From positions 1 to 64,000 of the forward strand of contig NZ_AZWO01000030.1 of assembly GCF_000514775.1 (NCBI RefSeq): a stretch of DNA of 64,000 nt, read 5' to 3'. This document shows positions 32,143 through 42,649 of this stretch, piece after piece. The stretch is from Salinispora pacifica CNR114. GTDB taxonomy: Bacteria; Actinomycetota; Actinomycetes; Mycobacteriales; Micromonosporaceae. The stretch's first letter is position 1. Each line of letters opens with the position of its first letter. The notes under the pieces are model-generated. The model had not been told where the DNA came from. It did not search any database and saw only the letters and a list, made by a program, of their open reading frames with translations. Made by a program: the position numbers and the translations under genes.

Positions 32143-34368
32143 ATGGCCGACGTGACCGCTGCCCCCCGTCCCGCCCTGGCGACGCTCGAGGCGGTGCTGG
32201 AGCGGCTCACGTACGTCAACGAGGAGACCGGCTACACCGTGGCCCGGGTCGCCACCGACCGCAGTGGGGATCTGTTGACGGTGGTGGGCGCGCTGCTGGG
32301 CGCGCAGCCGGGGGAGAGCCTACGGCTGCACGGGCGCTGGTCCTCGCACCCCAGGTACGGCCGACAGTTCGAGGTCGACACCTACACCACGGTCTTGCCG
32401 GCCACGATCCAGGGCATTCAGCGCTACCTCGGCTCGGGCTTGGTGAAGGGCATCGGACCGGTGTTCGCCGAGCGGATCGTCGCCCATTTCGGCCTGGAGA
32501 CGCTGCGGATCATCGAGGAGGAGCCGGCCCGGCTGGTGGAGGTGCCGGGGCTGGGCCCGAAACGCACGGCGAAGATCACCGCGGCGTGGGAGGAACAGAA
32601 GGCGATCAAAGAGGTCATGGTCTTCCTCCAGGGCGTCGGTGTCTCGACCTCGCTGGCGGTACGGATCTACAAGCAGTACGGCGACGCCGCCACCGATGTG
32701 GTCACGAAGGAGCCGTACCGGCTGGCGGCCGATGTGTGGGGCATCGGCTTCAAAACCGCCGACACCATCGCCCGGTCGGTCGGTATCCCGCACGACAGCC
32801 CGCAACGGGTCATGGCCGGGTTGCAGTACACGCTCTCCGAGGCCACCGACAACGGCCACTGTTACCTCCCCGAACCGGAGCTGGTCGCGGACGCGACGAA
32901 GATCCTCGACGTGCCGGCCGACCTCGTCACCCGTTGCCTGGACGACCTGGTCGCCGAGGAGGGCGTGGTCCGTGAGTCACTGCCGGGCGGCGACGCGGAG
33001 CCGGTCCGGGCGGTGTACCTGGTGCCGTTCCACCGGGCGGAGCGGTCTCTCGCCACCAGCCTGCTCCGCCTGCTCGGCGATGGGGCTGATCGGTTGCCAC
33101 ACTTCGCGGGCGTCGACTGGGACAAGGCTCTGACCTGGCTGAAGGCGCGTACCGGCAACGACCTCGCCCCGGAGCAGGAGCAGGCGGTCCGGCTCGCGCT
33201 GACCTCGAAGGTCGCGGTGCTGACCGGCGGGCCGGGGTGCGGCAAGAGCTTCACTGTCCGTTCGATCGTCGAGCTGGCCGCCGCCAAGAAAGCCAAGGTC
33301 ACGCTGGTGGCCCCGACCGGGCGGGCCGCCAAGCGCCTCTCCGAGCTGACCGGGCACCCCGCCGCCACGGTGCACCGCCTGTTGCAGCTACGCCCGGGCG
33401 GGGATGCCTCCTACGACCGGGACAACCCCCTCGACGTTGACCTGCTGGTCGTGGACGAGGCCTCGATGCTCGACCTCATCCTGGCCAACAAGCTCGTCAA
33501 GGCCGTACCACCCGGCGCACACCTGCTGCTGGTCGGCGACGTCGACCAGCTTCCCTCCGTCGGCGCCGGCGAGGTGTTGCGCGATCTGCTCGCCGCTCCC
33601 ACCATTCCGCGGGTGCGGTTGACCCAGATCTTCCGCCAGGCCGCCCAGTCCGGCGTCGTCACCAACGCGCACCGGATCAACGCCGGCCGCCCGCCCCTGC
33701 TCCAGGGCCTGCCGGATTTCTTCCTCTTCGCCTGCGACGACACGGAGGCCACCGCCGACCTTACCGTCGATGTCGCCTGCTCCCGGATCCCCGCCAAGTT
33801 CCGCCTGGATCCCCGCCGGGACGTGCAGGTCCTCACCCCCATGCACCGCGGCCCCGCCGGCTCGGGAGCGCTGAACACCCTGCTCCAGCAACGACTCACC
33901 CCGCATCGGGAGGAGCAGCCGGAGCGGCGTGCCGGCGGGCGGGTGTTCCGCATCGGCGACAAAGTCACCCAAATTCGTAACAACTACGACAAGGGGCAGG
34001 CGGGGGTCTTCAACGGCACCCTCGGCATCGTCACCCAGCTCTCGACCGAGGAGCAGACCCTGACCGTCCGCACCGACGAGGACGAGAGCATCGACTACGA
34101 CTTCGACGAGCTGGACGAGCTGGCGCACGCCTACGCCATGACCATCCACCGCTCGCAGGGCTCCGAATACCCGGCCGTCGTCATCCCGCTGACCACCAGC
34201 GCCTGGATGATGCTGCAACGCAACCTGCTCTACACCGCGGTCACCCGCGCCAAACAGCTCGTTGTTCTGGTCGGCTCCCGCCGGGCCCTCGCCGCCGCGG
34301 TCCGTACCGTCGGCGCCGGTCGCCGGCACACCGCCCTCAACCACCGACTCGCCACCACCACGCCCTGA
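32143..34368 (+). CDS. recD2: RecD2-type ATP-dependent 5'-3' DNA helicase
   Basis: 741 aa, family-typical. The N-terminal OB-like part (TYVNEETGYTVARVATDRSG) and helix-hairpin-helix region (SGLVKGIGPVFAERIVAHFG) come before the motor. Walker A is LTGGPGCGKSFT near residue 360, motif II is LLVVDEASMLD, and the C-terminal SH3-containing 2A/2B domain ends with AMTIHRSQGSEYP and YTAVTRAKQLVVLVG. Without RecB/RecC, RecD2 works alone in repair of stalled forks or mismatches. Confidence 0.95.
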   Translation: MADVTAAPRPALATLEAVLERLTYVNEETGYTVARVATDRSGDLLTVVGALLGAQPGESLRLHGRWSSHPRYGRQFEVDTYTTVLPATIQGIQRYLGSGLVKGIGPVFAERIVAHFGLETLRIIEEEPARLVEVPGLGPKRTAKITAAWEEQKAIKEVMVFLQGVGVSTSLAVRIYKQYGDAATDVVTKEPYRLAADVWGIGFKTADTIARSVGIPHDSPQRVMAGLQYTLSEATDNGHCYLPEPELVADATKILDVPADLVTRCLDDLVAEEGVVRESLPGGDAEPVRAVYLVPFHRAERSLATSLLRLLGDGADRLPHFAGVDWDKALTWLKARTGNDLAPEQEQAVRLALTSKVAVLTGGPGCGKSFTVRSIVELAAAKKAKVTLVAPTGRAAKRLSELTGHPAATVHRLLQLRPGGDASYDRDNPLDVDLLVVDEASMLDLILANKLVKAVPPGAHLLLVGDVDQLPSVGAGEVLRDLLAAPTIPRVRLTQIFRQAAQSGVVTNAHRINAGRPPLLQGLPDFFLFACDDTEATADLTVDVACSRIPAKFRLDPRRDVQVLTPMHRGPAGSGALNTLLQQRLTPHREEQPERRAGGRVFRIGDKVTQIRNNYDKGQAGVFNGTLGIVTQLSTEEQTLTVRTDEDESIDYDFDELDELAHAYAMTIHRSQGSEYPAVVIPLTTSAWMMLQRNLLYTAVTRAKQLVVLVGSRRALAAAVRTVGAGRRHTALNHRLATTTP

Positions 34369-34392
34369 TCGGCGGGGAACACCGGGCCGGGA

Positions 34393-34430
34393 CGAGAACA
34401 GGCCCCGGGCGTTCCCGGGGCCTGTTCTCG
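34393..34430. terminator. Bidirectional terminator between recD2 and 5'-nucleotidase
   Basis: Perfect 17-bp arms CGAGAACAGGCCCCGGG / CCCGGGGCCTGTTCTCG with a 4-nt CGTT loop, placed between two convergent genes 24 bp after the recD2 stop. Confidence 0.88.
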
Positions 34431-34445
34431 CTGGGAAGCGGGGCG

Positions 34446-36149
34446 TCAGCGGCCGGCCTCCCCGGTGGTACGGATCCGGTCCAGTGCCGGGGCGGAGACC
34501 GGCGAGGTCTCGGTCAGGTACGCGACCAGCGCGTCCAGGTCGATCTGGCCGGTGGCCGGGTTGGTGCCCTCGGTGAGGACGGAGAAGCCGTCGCCCCCGC
34601 CGGCCAGGAAGTTGTTCACCGTGACCCGGTAGGTGCCGTCGGTCTCCACCGGCACGTCGGCGAAGGTCAGGCTGCCGCGGACCACACGCGTGCCGGCGCA
34701 GGGGTCATCCGCCGGGGCGGTGCCGCCGGCCGGATCGACGACGTACCGGACCGTGGCCGACGGGTAGAGCACCCGCTCGGTGACGAACTGCTGCTCCAGC
34801 AGGCAGTAGAGCTGCTCGCCGGTGAGGTCGAGGGTCACCAGGTTGTTGGTGAACGGTTGGGTGGTGAACGCCTCCTCGTAGGTGACCGGGCCGGCGTCGA
34901 GGTCGGCCCGGACACCGCCCGGGTTCATGAACGCGGCGACCGCGTTCTGGTCCCCCTCGCTGGCCCAGAGCTGGGCGTCGGCGATCAGGTTCCCGAGCGG
35001 GGACTCCCCGCGGACGGTGTCGAAGAGGGTCTCCTGCGTCCGGGTGATCGCCTCGGTGGTCTCGCCGACCTCCCGGCCGGCGACCGGGCCGAGGACGGTC
35101 TGGTACCGGTCGATCAGCGCGGTCTGGGCCGGGTCCTCGGCGACGTCCCGGGTGACCACCAGGTTCTCGGCGGTGGCCCGCAGCACGTCCCCGGTCCGCC
35201 GATCGATCTTCAGGTCGATGTCGGTGATCAGCCGGCCGTACGAGCTGGCGCTGGTCACCAGCTTGTTGTTGACCTCGCAGTTGTACGCCTGGTGGGTGTG
35301 CCCGCTGACGACGACGTCGATGGACCGGTCCATCCGGTTGACGATGTCGACCACCGGGCCGGTGAAGTCGACGCAGTCGTTGATGCCACCGGCGCCGGCC
35401 TGGTTTCCGCCCTCGTGCAGCAGCACCACGATGGTCTCCACGCCCTTACGGCGCAGTTCCCGCGCGTACCGGTTGGCGGTCCGCGCCTCGTCGGCGAAGG
35501 TCAGGCCGGCGACGCCGTCCGGGCTGACGATGTCCGGCGTGCCCTCGAGGGTCATTCCGATGAAACCGATCTTGACGCCCTGCACCCGGTGGATCGCGTA
35601 CGGGGGCAGCAGCGGCTCGCCGGTCTCGGTCACGAAGGAGTTCGCGGCGAGGTACTGGAAGTCGGCGCCCCGGTACGGGGTGCCGTCGGCGCAGCCGTCG
35701 ACCGGGTGGCAGCCGCCGTGCTGAATCCGCAGCAGCTCGTCGGAGCCCTCGTCGAACTCGTGGTTGCCGACGCTCGCGTAGTCGAGCCCGGCCTGCGACA
35801 ACGCCTCAATGGTCGGCTCGTCGTGGAAGGCCGCCGACAGCAGCGGCGAGGCGCCGATCAGGTCCCCGGCGGCGACCGTGATGGTGTTCTTCTTCTTGCT
35901 GGCCTTACGCAGCTCGGCCAGGTGGGTCGCCAGGTACTCGACCCCGCCGGCGGGCTGGCCCTCGATCGTGCCGCTGGAGCCACCGGGCGGCTCCAGATTG
36001 CCGTGGAAGTCGTTCAGCGCGAGCAGCGTGACGTCGACCGGCTTCCGGCCGGCGTCCGCCGCTTCAGGGGTGGTCGCGACCGCGCCGAAGGCGGCCACAG
36101 CGAGCGCGGTCAGGCCGATTGCGGCCCGACGCATCCCAGGGATGGACAT
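34446..36149 (-). CDS. Secreted bifunctional metallophosphatase/5'-nucleotidase
   Basis: 567 aa. A Sec signal (RRAAIGLTALAVAAFGAVA) ends near residue 28. The metallophosphatase domain has LLALNDFHGNLEPPGG, GDLIGASPLLS, YASVGNHEFDEG and VVSGHTHQAYNCE (all five metal motifs of the UshA family). The C-terminal nucleotidase domain has FMNPGGVRADLDAGPVTYEEA and VNNFLAGGGDGFSVL. GAGGAG precedes the ATG by four bases. It frees phosphate and nucleosides from nucleotides outside the cell. No cell-wall anchor is seen. Confidence 0.94.
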   Translation of the reverse strand: MSIPGMRRAAIGLTALAVAAFGAVATTPEAADAGRKPVDVTLLALNDFHGNLEPPGGSSGTIEGQPAGGVEYLATHLAELRKASKKKNTITVAAGDLIGASPLLSAAFHDEPTIEALSQAGLDYASVGNHEFDEGSDELLRIQHGGCHPVDGCADGTPYRGADFQYLAANSFVTETGEPLLPPYAIHRVQGVKIGFIGMTLEGTPDIVSPDGVAGLTFADEARTANRYARELRRKGVETIVVLLHEGGNQAGAGGINDCVDFTGPVVDIVNRMDRSIDVVVSGHTHQAYNCEVNNKLVTSASSYGRLITDIDLKIDRRTGDVLRATAENLVVTRDVAEDPAQTALIDRYQTVLGPVAGREVGETTEAITRTQETLFDTVRGESPLGNLIADAQLWASEGDQNAVAAFMNPGGVRADLDAGPVTYEEAFTTQPFTNNLVTLDLTGEQLYCLLEQQFVTERVLYPSATVRYVVDPAGGTAPADDPCAGTRVVRGSLTFADVPVETDGTYRVTVNNFLAGGGDGFSVLTEGTNPATGQIDLDALVAYLTETSPVSAPALDRIRTTGEAGR

Positions 36150-36436
36150 GGAACTCCTCGTGGAACCGGCGCGGAAACATCCGGGCTAGGCACGCCCACC
36201 ATTTCGCGCCATCGGCAGGATTCAGACACCGGCGGCGACGGGTACGCCACCAGCACCGACACCAGCCTCTCATCGCTCCCGCCACCAGTCGACCGGGCGG
36301 TAGACCACAGCTTCAACAACAGTGGGTAGCCCGCTGGCCCGCCGTATCGAGCAGACCGGGGTGTCGCGACCGGCTGGCTACCCTGGTACCCGGCACCGGC
36401 AGCGGCCGGTCACCTCCGACCCGGGACAACACGCGA
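36150..36436. other. Spacer between divergent nucleotidase and GGDEF genes
   Basis: 287 bp holding both upstream regions. No clear -10/-35 pair, repeat or small gene was recognised. Confidence 0.4.
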
Positions 36437-37858
36437 GTGGATCACGATCAAATCATCTGTGCCGGCACGGCCCGCCTGCCGATGGCGTCGACCGTCGCCC
36501 AGGCGTGTCAGTGGACCGTCGCCACCCTGGCCCAGTCCACCCCGGCCGCCGTCTCGGTGCTGCTGGAGGTCCATGACCGGCTCCGGTGCATCGCGGCCAC
36601 CGGGTCGTGGCAGGTCTTCTCGACCGTCCCGCCGGCTACCGGCGTCGTCGGTCAGGTGCACACCACCGGCCGCCCCGCGGTCATCACCGACCTCGGCGCG
36701 GACCCGGATCGCCTCCCGGTCCGCCCCGACGCCACCGGTGAGGTCTGCGTACCGGTGCCGGGGCCGGCGGGGCGACCCGTCGGCGTCCTCGACCTGATCT
36801 GGAGCCAACCGGCGGACCTGACGGCGTGGCGGGACACCGCCGAACGCCTCGCGGAACAGCTCGGCGCGCGGATCGCCGCGCTCGGCGGACCGCCGGCGGA
36901 GACCCGGAGCGAGGAGCTGTTGCGGCACGCCGCCGCGCTGGCCGCCGCCGACACCGAGCGGGAGCTGCGACATGCGGCGTGCACGGCCGCGCGGGACGTC
37001 TCGACGCTCTCCACCGCCGTTATGGTGCTCGCCGGGCAGCCGGGGCCCCGGCTGTGCGCGCCGACCACCCGCCCCGACGAGTTGGAGGCCCGGGTCCGGG
37101 CCGCGCTCTCCGCGGCCGGCCCGGAGGCGCTGGGGCGGATGGTCGACCTGGCCCACCGCTACGGCGCCGGTTACACCCTCGGTGAGACCGAACCGCCGGC
37201 GACCGACGACCACGCTCCGCTGACCCGGGCCGGGGTCCGCACGCTGGTGGCGGTACCGGTCCGCGCAACCGACGACATCGGGCTACTGCTGGTCGCCGAC
37301 GCGCGGCGGCTCCGCCCCGACCCGACCACCGTCAACCTGCTGGAGCTGCTCGCCAGCCAGACCGGAAGCGCCCTGGACCGGCTCCGGACCGTGGCCCGGC
37401 TCCGCGAGCGGGCCAGCTCCGACCCGTTGACCGGGTTGCGGCATACCGGGCCGTTCGGGGAGCGGATCGCGGCGGCCACCCCCGGGCGTACCGCCCTGCT
37501 CGCGATCGACGTGGACGGCTTCAAGACCGTCAACGACACGTACGGCCACCAGGCCGGTGACCGGCTGCTGGTGGGGCTGGCGCGGGCGTTGGAGGGCGCG
37601 TTGCGCCAGGGCGACGAGCTGTACCGGACCGGTGGCGACGAATTCGCGGCGGTGATCGAGGTGAACCGCCCCGAGGAGGCCCTCCGGGTCGCCGAACGCC
37701 TCACCGCGGCGGCGCGCCGGATCGGCCGCACCGTCAGCGTGGGCGTCGCCCTCCCGTACCCGGACGAGCCCGCCGGCCACGCCCTCCACCGCGCCGACCA
37801 GGCGCTCTACCGGGTGAAACGGGAGGGCCGCGACGGCGTACGCCTGGCCGCCGCCTGA
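36437..37858 (+). CDS. GAF-GGDEF diguanylate cyclase
   Basis: 473 aa from GTG 36437, chosen because the preceding frame is Arg/His-rich and overlaps the divergent gene. Two GAF-like sensor regions (VGQVHTTGRPAVITDLGADP, about 70-130; and 215-320) precede a GGDEF domain with DPLTGLRHTGPFGERI, AIDVDGFKTVNDTYGHQAGD and the intact active-site loop YRTGGDEFAAVI. The allosteric RxxD I-site (RQGD) sits five residues before GGDEF. It should make cyclic di-GMP with product inhibition. No membrane helices, so it is cytosolic. Confidence 0.9.
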   Translation: MDHDQIICAGTARLPMASTVAQACQWTVATLAQSTPAAVSVLLEVHDRLRCIAATGSWQVFSTVPPATGVVGQVHTTGRPAVITDLGADPDRLPVRPDATGEVCVPVPGPAGRPVGVLDLIWSQPADLTAWRDTAERLAEQLGARIAALGGPPAETRSEELLRHAAALAAADTERELRHAACTAARDVSTLSTAVMVLAGQPGPRLCAPTTRPDELEARVRAALSAAGPEALGRMVDLAHRYGAGYTLGETEPPATDDHAPLTRAGVRTLVAVPVRATDDIGLLLVADARRLRPDPTTVNLLELLASQTGSALDRLRTVARLRERASSDPLTGLRHTGPFGERIAAATPGRTALLAIDVDGFKTVNDTYGHQAGDRLLVGLARALEGALRQGDELYRTGGDEFAAVIEVNRPEEALRVAERLTAAARRIGRTVSVGVALPYPDEPAGHALHRADQALYRVKREGRDGVRLAAA

Positions 37859-37862
37859 AACG

Positions 37863-38924
37863 TCAACGCCGGGTCAGTTCGCCGGCCAGGAGTTCGGCGA
37901 TCTGCGCCGCGTTCAGGGCGGCGCCCTTGCGGAGGTTGTCCCCGGTCACGAAGAAGTCGAGCGCGCGGGGGTCGTCCAGGGCACGGCGGAGGCGACCGAC
38001 CCAGGACGGGTCGGTGCCGACGGCGTCGATCGGCATGGGGAACTCACCGGCCGCCGGTTCGTCGACCAGAATCACGCCGGGTGCGTTGCGCAGCACCTCA
38101 CCGGCCCCCTCGGCGTCCACCTCGGTGCCGAAGACGGCGTGCACCGCCACCGAGTGCCCGGTGACCACGGGTACCCGGACGCAGGTGGCGGTGACCTTCA
38201 GATCGGGCAGGTCGAGGATTTTGCGCGAATCGTTACGCAGGGTCACCTCTTCGGAGGACCATCCGCCGTCGCTGAGCACCCCGGCCCAGGGCACCACGTT
38301 CAGTGCGAGGGGTGCAGGGAAGGGGCCAAGGTCGTCCCCGACCGCCTGCCGGACATCTCCGGGACGGGAGCCGAGCTCCCGGTCTCCAACGATCTTGACG
38401 AGCTGGCGGTGCAGAGTGTCCACCCCGGCCTGCCCGACATCGGATGCCGCCTGGTAGGACGAGAGCACCAGCTCCCGCAGGCCGTACTCGCGGTGCAGTG
38501 GCGCCACCGCGACGATCATGGCGGTGGTCGTGCAGGTCGCGTTGGCGACGATGCCCCTCGGCCGGTTCCGGACCTGCTCCGGGTTGATCTCGGGGACCAC
38601 CAACGGAACATCGTGTTCGGTACGAAACACGGCGGTGTTGTCCACCACGACGGCGCCCCGGTCGACCGCGGTCGGCGCCCACTGGGCCGAGACCGCGTCC
38701 GGAACGTCGAATATCGCCACGTCAACGCCGTCGAAGACCTCCGGGGTGAGCGCCTGAACGGTCAGCTCCTCGCCCCGGCAACACACCGGCTGCCCGACCG
38801 ACCGGGGAGAGGCGACGAGTCGGATCTCGCCCCAGACGTTCCGCCGGCCGGTGAGCAACTCACACAGGATGGTGCCAACCGCGCCCGTCGCCCCGACCAC
38901 AGCCAGGGTGGGCTGCGACGCCAT
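37863..38924 (-). CDS. asd: Aspartate-semialdehyde dehydrogenase
   Basis: 353 aa. NADP motif VVGATGAVGTILCELL, the catalytic Cys in VANATCTTTAMIVAVAPLH, and the substrate site VRVPVVTGHSVAVH. It reduces aspartyl phosphate to aspartate semialdehyde for lysine/DAP, threonine and methionine synthesis. It lies 3 bp after the aspartokinase stop in the same operon. The convergent GGDEF gene ends 4 bp away. Confidence 0.96.
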   Translation of the reverse strand: MASQPTLAVVGATGAVGTILCELLTGRRNVWGEIRLVASPRSVGQPVCCRGEELTVQALTPEVFDGVDVAIFDVPDAVSAQWAPTAVDRGAVVVDNTAVFRTEHDVPLVVPEINPEQVRNRPRGIVANATCTTTAMIVAVAPLHREYGLRELVLSSYQAASDVGQAGVDTLHRQLVKIVGDRELGSRPGDVRQAVGDDLGPFPAPLALNVVPWAGVLSDGGWSSEEVTLRNDSRKILDLPDLKVTATCVRVPVVTGHSVAVHAVFGTEVDAEGAGEVLRNAPGVILVDEPAAGEFPMPIDAVGTDPSWVGRLRRALDDPRALDFFVTGDNLRKGAALNAAQIAELLAGELTRR

Positions 38925-38927
38925 GGG

Positions 38928-40193
38928 CTACCGCCCCGTCCCTGCGTACACAACCGCCTCGGTGTCACCACCGAGCTCGAAGGCGTCGTGGATGGCGCGC
39001 ACGGCGTTGTCCAGGTCGGTGTCGCGGCACACCACCGAGACCCGGATCTCCGACGTGGAGATCATCTCGATGTTCACGCCGGCCTGGCCGAGGGCGGCGA
39101 AGAAGCCGGCCGCCACGCCCGGGTGGGAACGCATTCCGGCACCGATCAGCGAGACCTTGCCGACGTGGTCGTCGTAGAGCAGCCCCTTGAACTTGACGCT
39201 GTCCTGGATCTTGCTGAGCGCGGCCATGGCGGTGGGGCCGTCGGTCTTGGGCAGGGTGAACGAGATGTCCGTCCGGCCGGTGCCCTCGGTGGAGACGTTC
39301 TGCACGATCATGTCTATGTTGATCTCCGCACCGGCGACGGTGTCGAAGATCCGCGCGGCCGCACCCGGCTCGTCGGGCACCCCGACGATCGTGATCTTGG
39401 CTTCGCTGCGGTCGTGGGCGACTCCGGTGATCAACGCCTGTTCCACGGGAAGGTCCTCCATCGATCCGGTGACCATCGTGCCGGTGCTGGTCGAGTATGA
39501 CGAACGGACGTGGACCGGCAACCCCGCCCGGCGGGCGTACTCCACGGCGCGCAGCGCCAGAATCTTGGCGCCGCAGGCGGCGAGCTCCAGCATCTCCTCG
39601 TAGGTGATCTGTCGGATGTGCCGGGCGTCCGGCACGATCCGCGGATCGGCGCTGAAGACGCCGTCAACGTCGCTGTAAATCTCGCACACATCGGCGTTGA
39701 GCGCGGCGGCGAGAGCCACGGCGGTGGTATCCGAGCCACCCCGCCCCAGAGTGGTGACGTCCTTGGTGTCCTGCGACACGCCCTGGAAGCCGGCGACGAT
39801 GACCACCGCGCCCTCGTCCAGGGCACCCTTGAGCCGCCCCGGCGTGACGTCGATGATCCGGGCCCGACCGTGCACCGAGGTGGTGATGACCCCGGCCTGC
39901 GAGCCGGTGAACGACCGCGCCTCGTACCCCAGGTTGTGGATCGCCATCGCGAGCAGCGCCATCGAGATGCGCTCCCCGGCGGTGAGCAGCATGTCCAGCT
40001 CCCGACCGGGCGGCAGCGGACTGACTTGGTTGGCGAGATCGGTCAACTCGTCGGTGGTGTCGCCCATGGCGGAGACCACCACCACCACGTCGTCGCCGGC
40101 CTTACGGGCGGCGACGATCCGCTCGGCCACCCGCTTGATCCGCTCGGCGTTGTCGACGGAGGATCCGCCGTACTTCTGCACCACGAGTGCCAC
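38928..40193 (-). CDS. lysC: Aspartokinase
   Basis: 421 aa from the GTG at 40191-40193 (GGGAGGGGAG nine bases upstream); the open frame extends to a TTG at 40214. [20 protein letters not shown] is the aspartokinase start, [20 protein letters not shown] the substrate region, and two ACT domains follow ([39 protein letters not shown]). This is the actinobacterial type with feedback control by lysine plus threonine, often with an internal start making a separate regulatory subunit. It forms an operon with asd. Confidence 0.95.
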   Translation of the reverse strand: MALVVQKYGGSSVDNAERIKRVAERIVAARKAGDDVVVVVSAMGDTTDELTDLANQVSPLPPGRELDMLLTAGERISMALLAMAIHNLGYEARSFTGSQAGVITTSVHGRARIIDVTPGRLKGALDEGAVVIVAGFQGVSQDTKDVTTLGRGGSDTTAVALAAALNADVCEIYSDVDGVFSADPRIVPDARHIRQITYEEMLELAACGAKILALRAVEYARRAGLPVHVRSSYSTSTGTMVTGSMEDLPVEQALITGVAHDRSEAKITIVGVPDEPGAAARIFDTVAGAEINIDMIVQNVSTEGTGRTDISFTLPKTDGPTAMAALSKIQDSVKFKGLLYDDHVGKVSLIGAGMRSHPGVAAGFFAALGQAGVNIEMISTSEIRVSVVCRDTDLDNAVRAIHDAFELGGDTEAVVYAGTGR

Positions 40194-40231
40194 GACGGCG
40201 CACTCCCCTCCCAAGTGACCCTGAGCGTGCC

Positions 40232-40258
40232 GACGCCGCCGACGGAGCCGGCGGCGTC
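40232..40258. promoter_or_regulatory. Hairpin in the aspartokinase 5' region
   Basis: Arms GACGCCGCCG (40232-40241) and CGGCGGCGTC (40249-40258) around a 7-nt loop, 40 bp before the aspartokinase start on the minus strand. It could be a terminator-like leader element for the asd operon or the end of the upstream region of leuA. There is no lysine-riboswitch-like sequence around it. Confidence 0.5.
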
Positions 40259-40506
40259 ATGTCAAGACGCCCTCAGGGTATCCGGCGGACCACCCGGCCG
40301 CGTCGGGTGATCCCAGCATCCGGCCCCGAGCGCCGGGACGCTCCGGACAGCGGACCGTTACGGGTACCTTTTCCCACATTTAACCGCCGCCAACCGCACC
40401 GTCGTACCAGCGAGCTCGACCTTCCCGCTGACCTGTTGCTGGCCACCCGACTGCGACTCCCGTCTCACAGTCCGGGCGATCCTTCCCAGATCCACTTCCC
40501 GCCACG

Positions 40507-40512
40507 TAGGGT
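40507..40512 (+). promoter_or_regulatory. -10 element upstream of the leuA leader
   Basis: TAGGGT fits the actinobacterial TANNNT -10 pattern. It ends nine bases before the ATG of the leader peptide at 40522, so transcription would begin at or within a few bases of that ATG, giving a leaderless mRNA. No clear -35 element. Confidence 0.5.
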
Positions 40513-40521
40513 GACGCTGTC

Positions 40522-40566
40522 ATGTGGCAGCCGTTGCTTCTCCTTGGTCGCCGCGGCGAGGCCTGA
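40522..40566 (+). CDS. Leucine leader peptide of leuA
   Basis: ATG at 40522 encodes MWQPLLLLGRRGEA and stops at TGA 40564-40566. Four consecutive leucine codons (TTG CTT CTC CTT) include rare-in-high-GC CTT and TTG. It ends inside the left arm of a strong hairpin and lies 109 bp before leuA. This is the layout of ribosome-mediated attenuation, proposed earlier for leuA of actinobacteria by comparative analysis. The start may be leaderless. Confidence 0.75.
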   Translation: MWQPLLLLGRRGEA

Positions 40567-40586
40567 CGGCCGGCACCTCGCCGCGG
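40551..40586 (+). promoter_or_regulatory. Attenuator hairpin of leuA
   Basis: CCGCGGCGAGG (40551-40561) pairs perfectly with CCTCGCCGCGG (40576-40586) across a 14-nt loop. The left arm overlaps the last codons of the leader peptide, so ribosome position decides whether it forms. CGCGG in the right arm can alternatively pair with CCGCG near 40593. No long U-run follows. Confidence 0.6.
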
Positions 40587-40647
40587 GGTCGAACCGCGCC
40601 GCCCGCTCCGACCCATTCTTCGGCGCCTCGCCGACCTCGACTGCTGA

Positions 40648-42429
<1,782 letters not shown>

Positions 42430-42442
42430 GGCACCCAAGGCC

Positions 42443-42600
42443 CGGCCCGGGTTGGCCTCCACCGAGGTTCACCCGGGACCCAGTCCGGGTTGGCCTCCAC
42501 CGAGGTTCACCCGGGACTCAGTCCGGTTGGCCTCCACCCGAGGTCAACCCGGGGCCCGGCCCGGTTTGACTCCACCCGAGGGCAAACCCGGGCCCGGCCG
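42443..42600. repeat. Four approximately 38-bp palindromic tandem repeats after leuA
   Basis: Units with the core GTTGGCCTCCACC start at 42451, 42489, 42526 and (diverged) 42564. Each contains an inverted pair CCGGGT...ACCCGG with an inner CCTC-cacc-GAGG stem, so each can fold. They lie between the leuA stop and the convergent MFS gene, where they could act as terminators. Spacing is 38, 37 and 38 bp. Confidence 0.88.
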
Positions 42601-42649
42601 CCTGCCGGCCGTACCGGCCGACCTCAGTCGGCCGGTACGGCCGGAGCCG

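Noticed and set aside
40260-40265. TTGACA as aspartokinase promoter (minus strand)
   Set aside because: No acceptable -10 element lies 16-19 bases downstream; the hexamer is adjacent to a hairpin.
40194-40521. T-box or riboswitch before leuA
   Set aside because: No T-box core (AGGGTGGNACCGCG-like) was found; the short leucine peptide with a hairpin explains the region better.
42443-42600. Possible CRISPR array (38-bp repeats)
   Set aside because: No unique spacers; units are tandem and diverge gradually.
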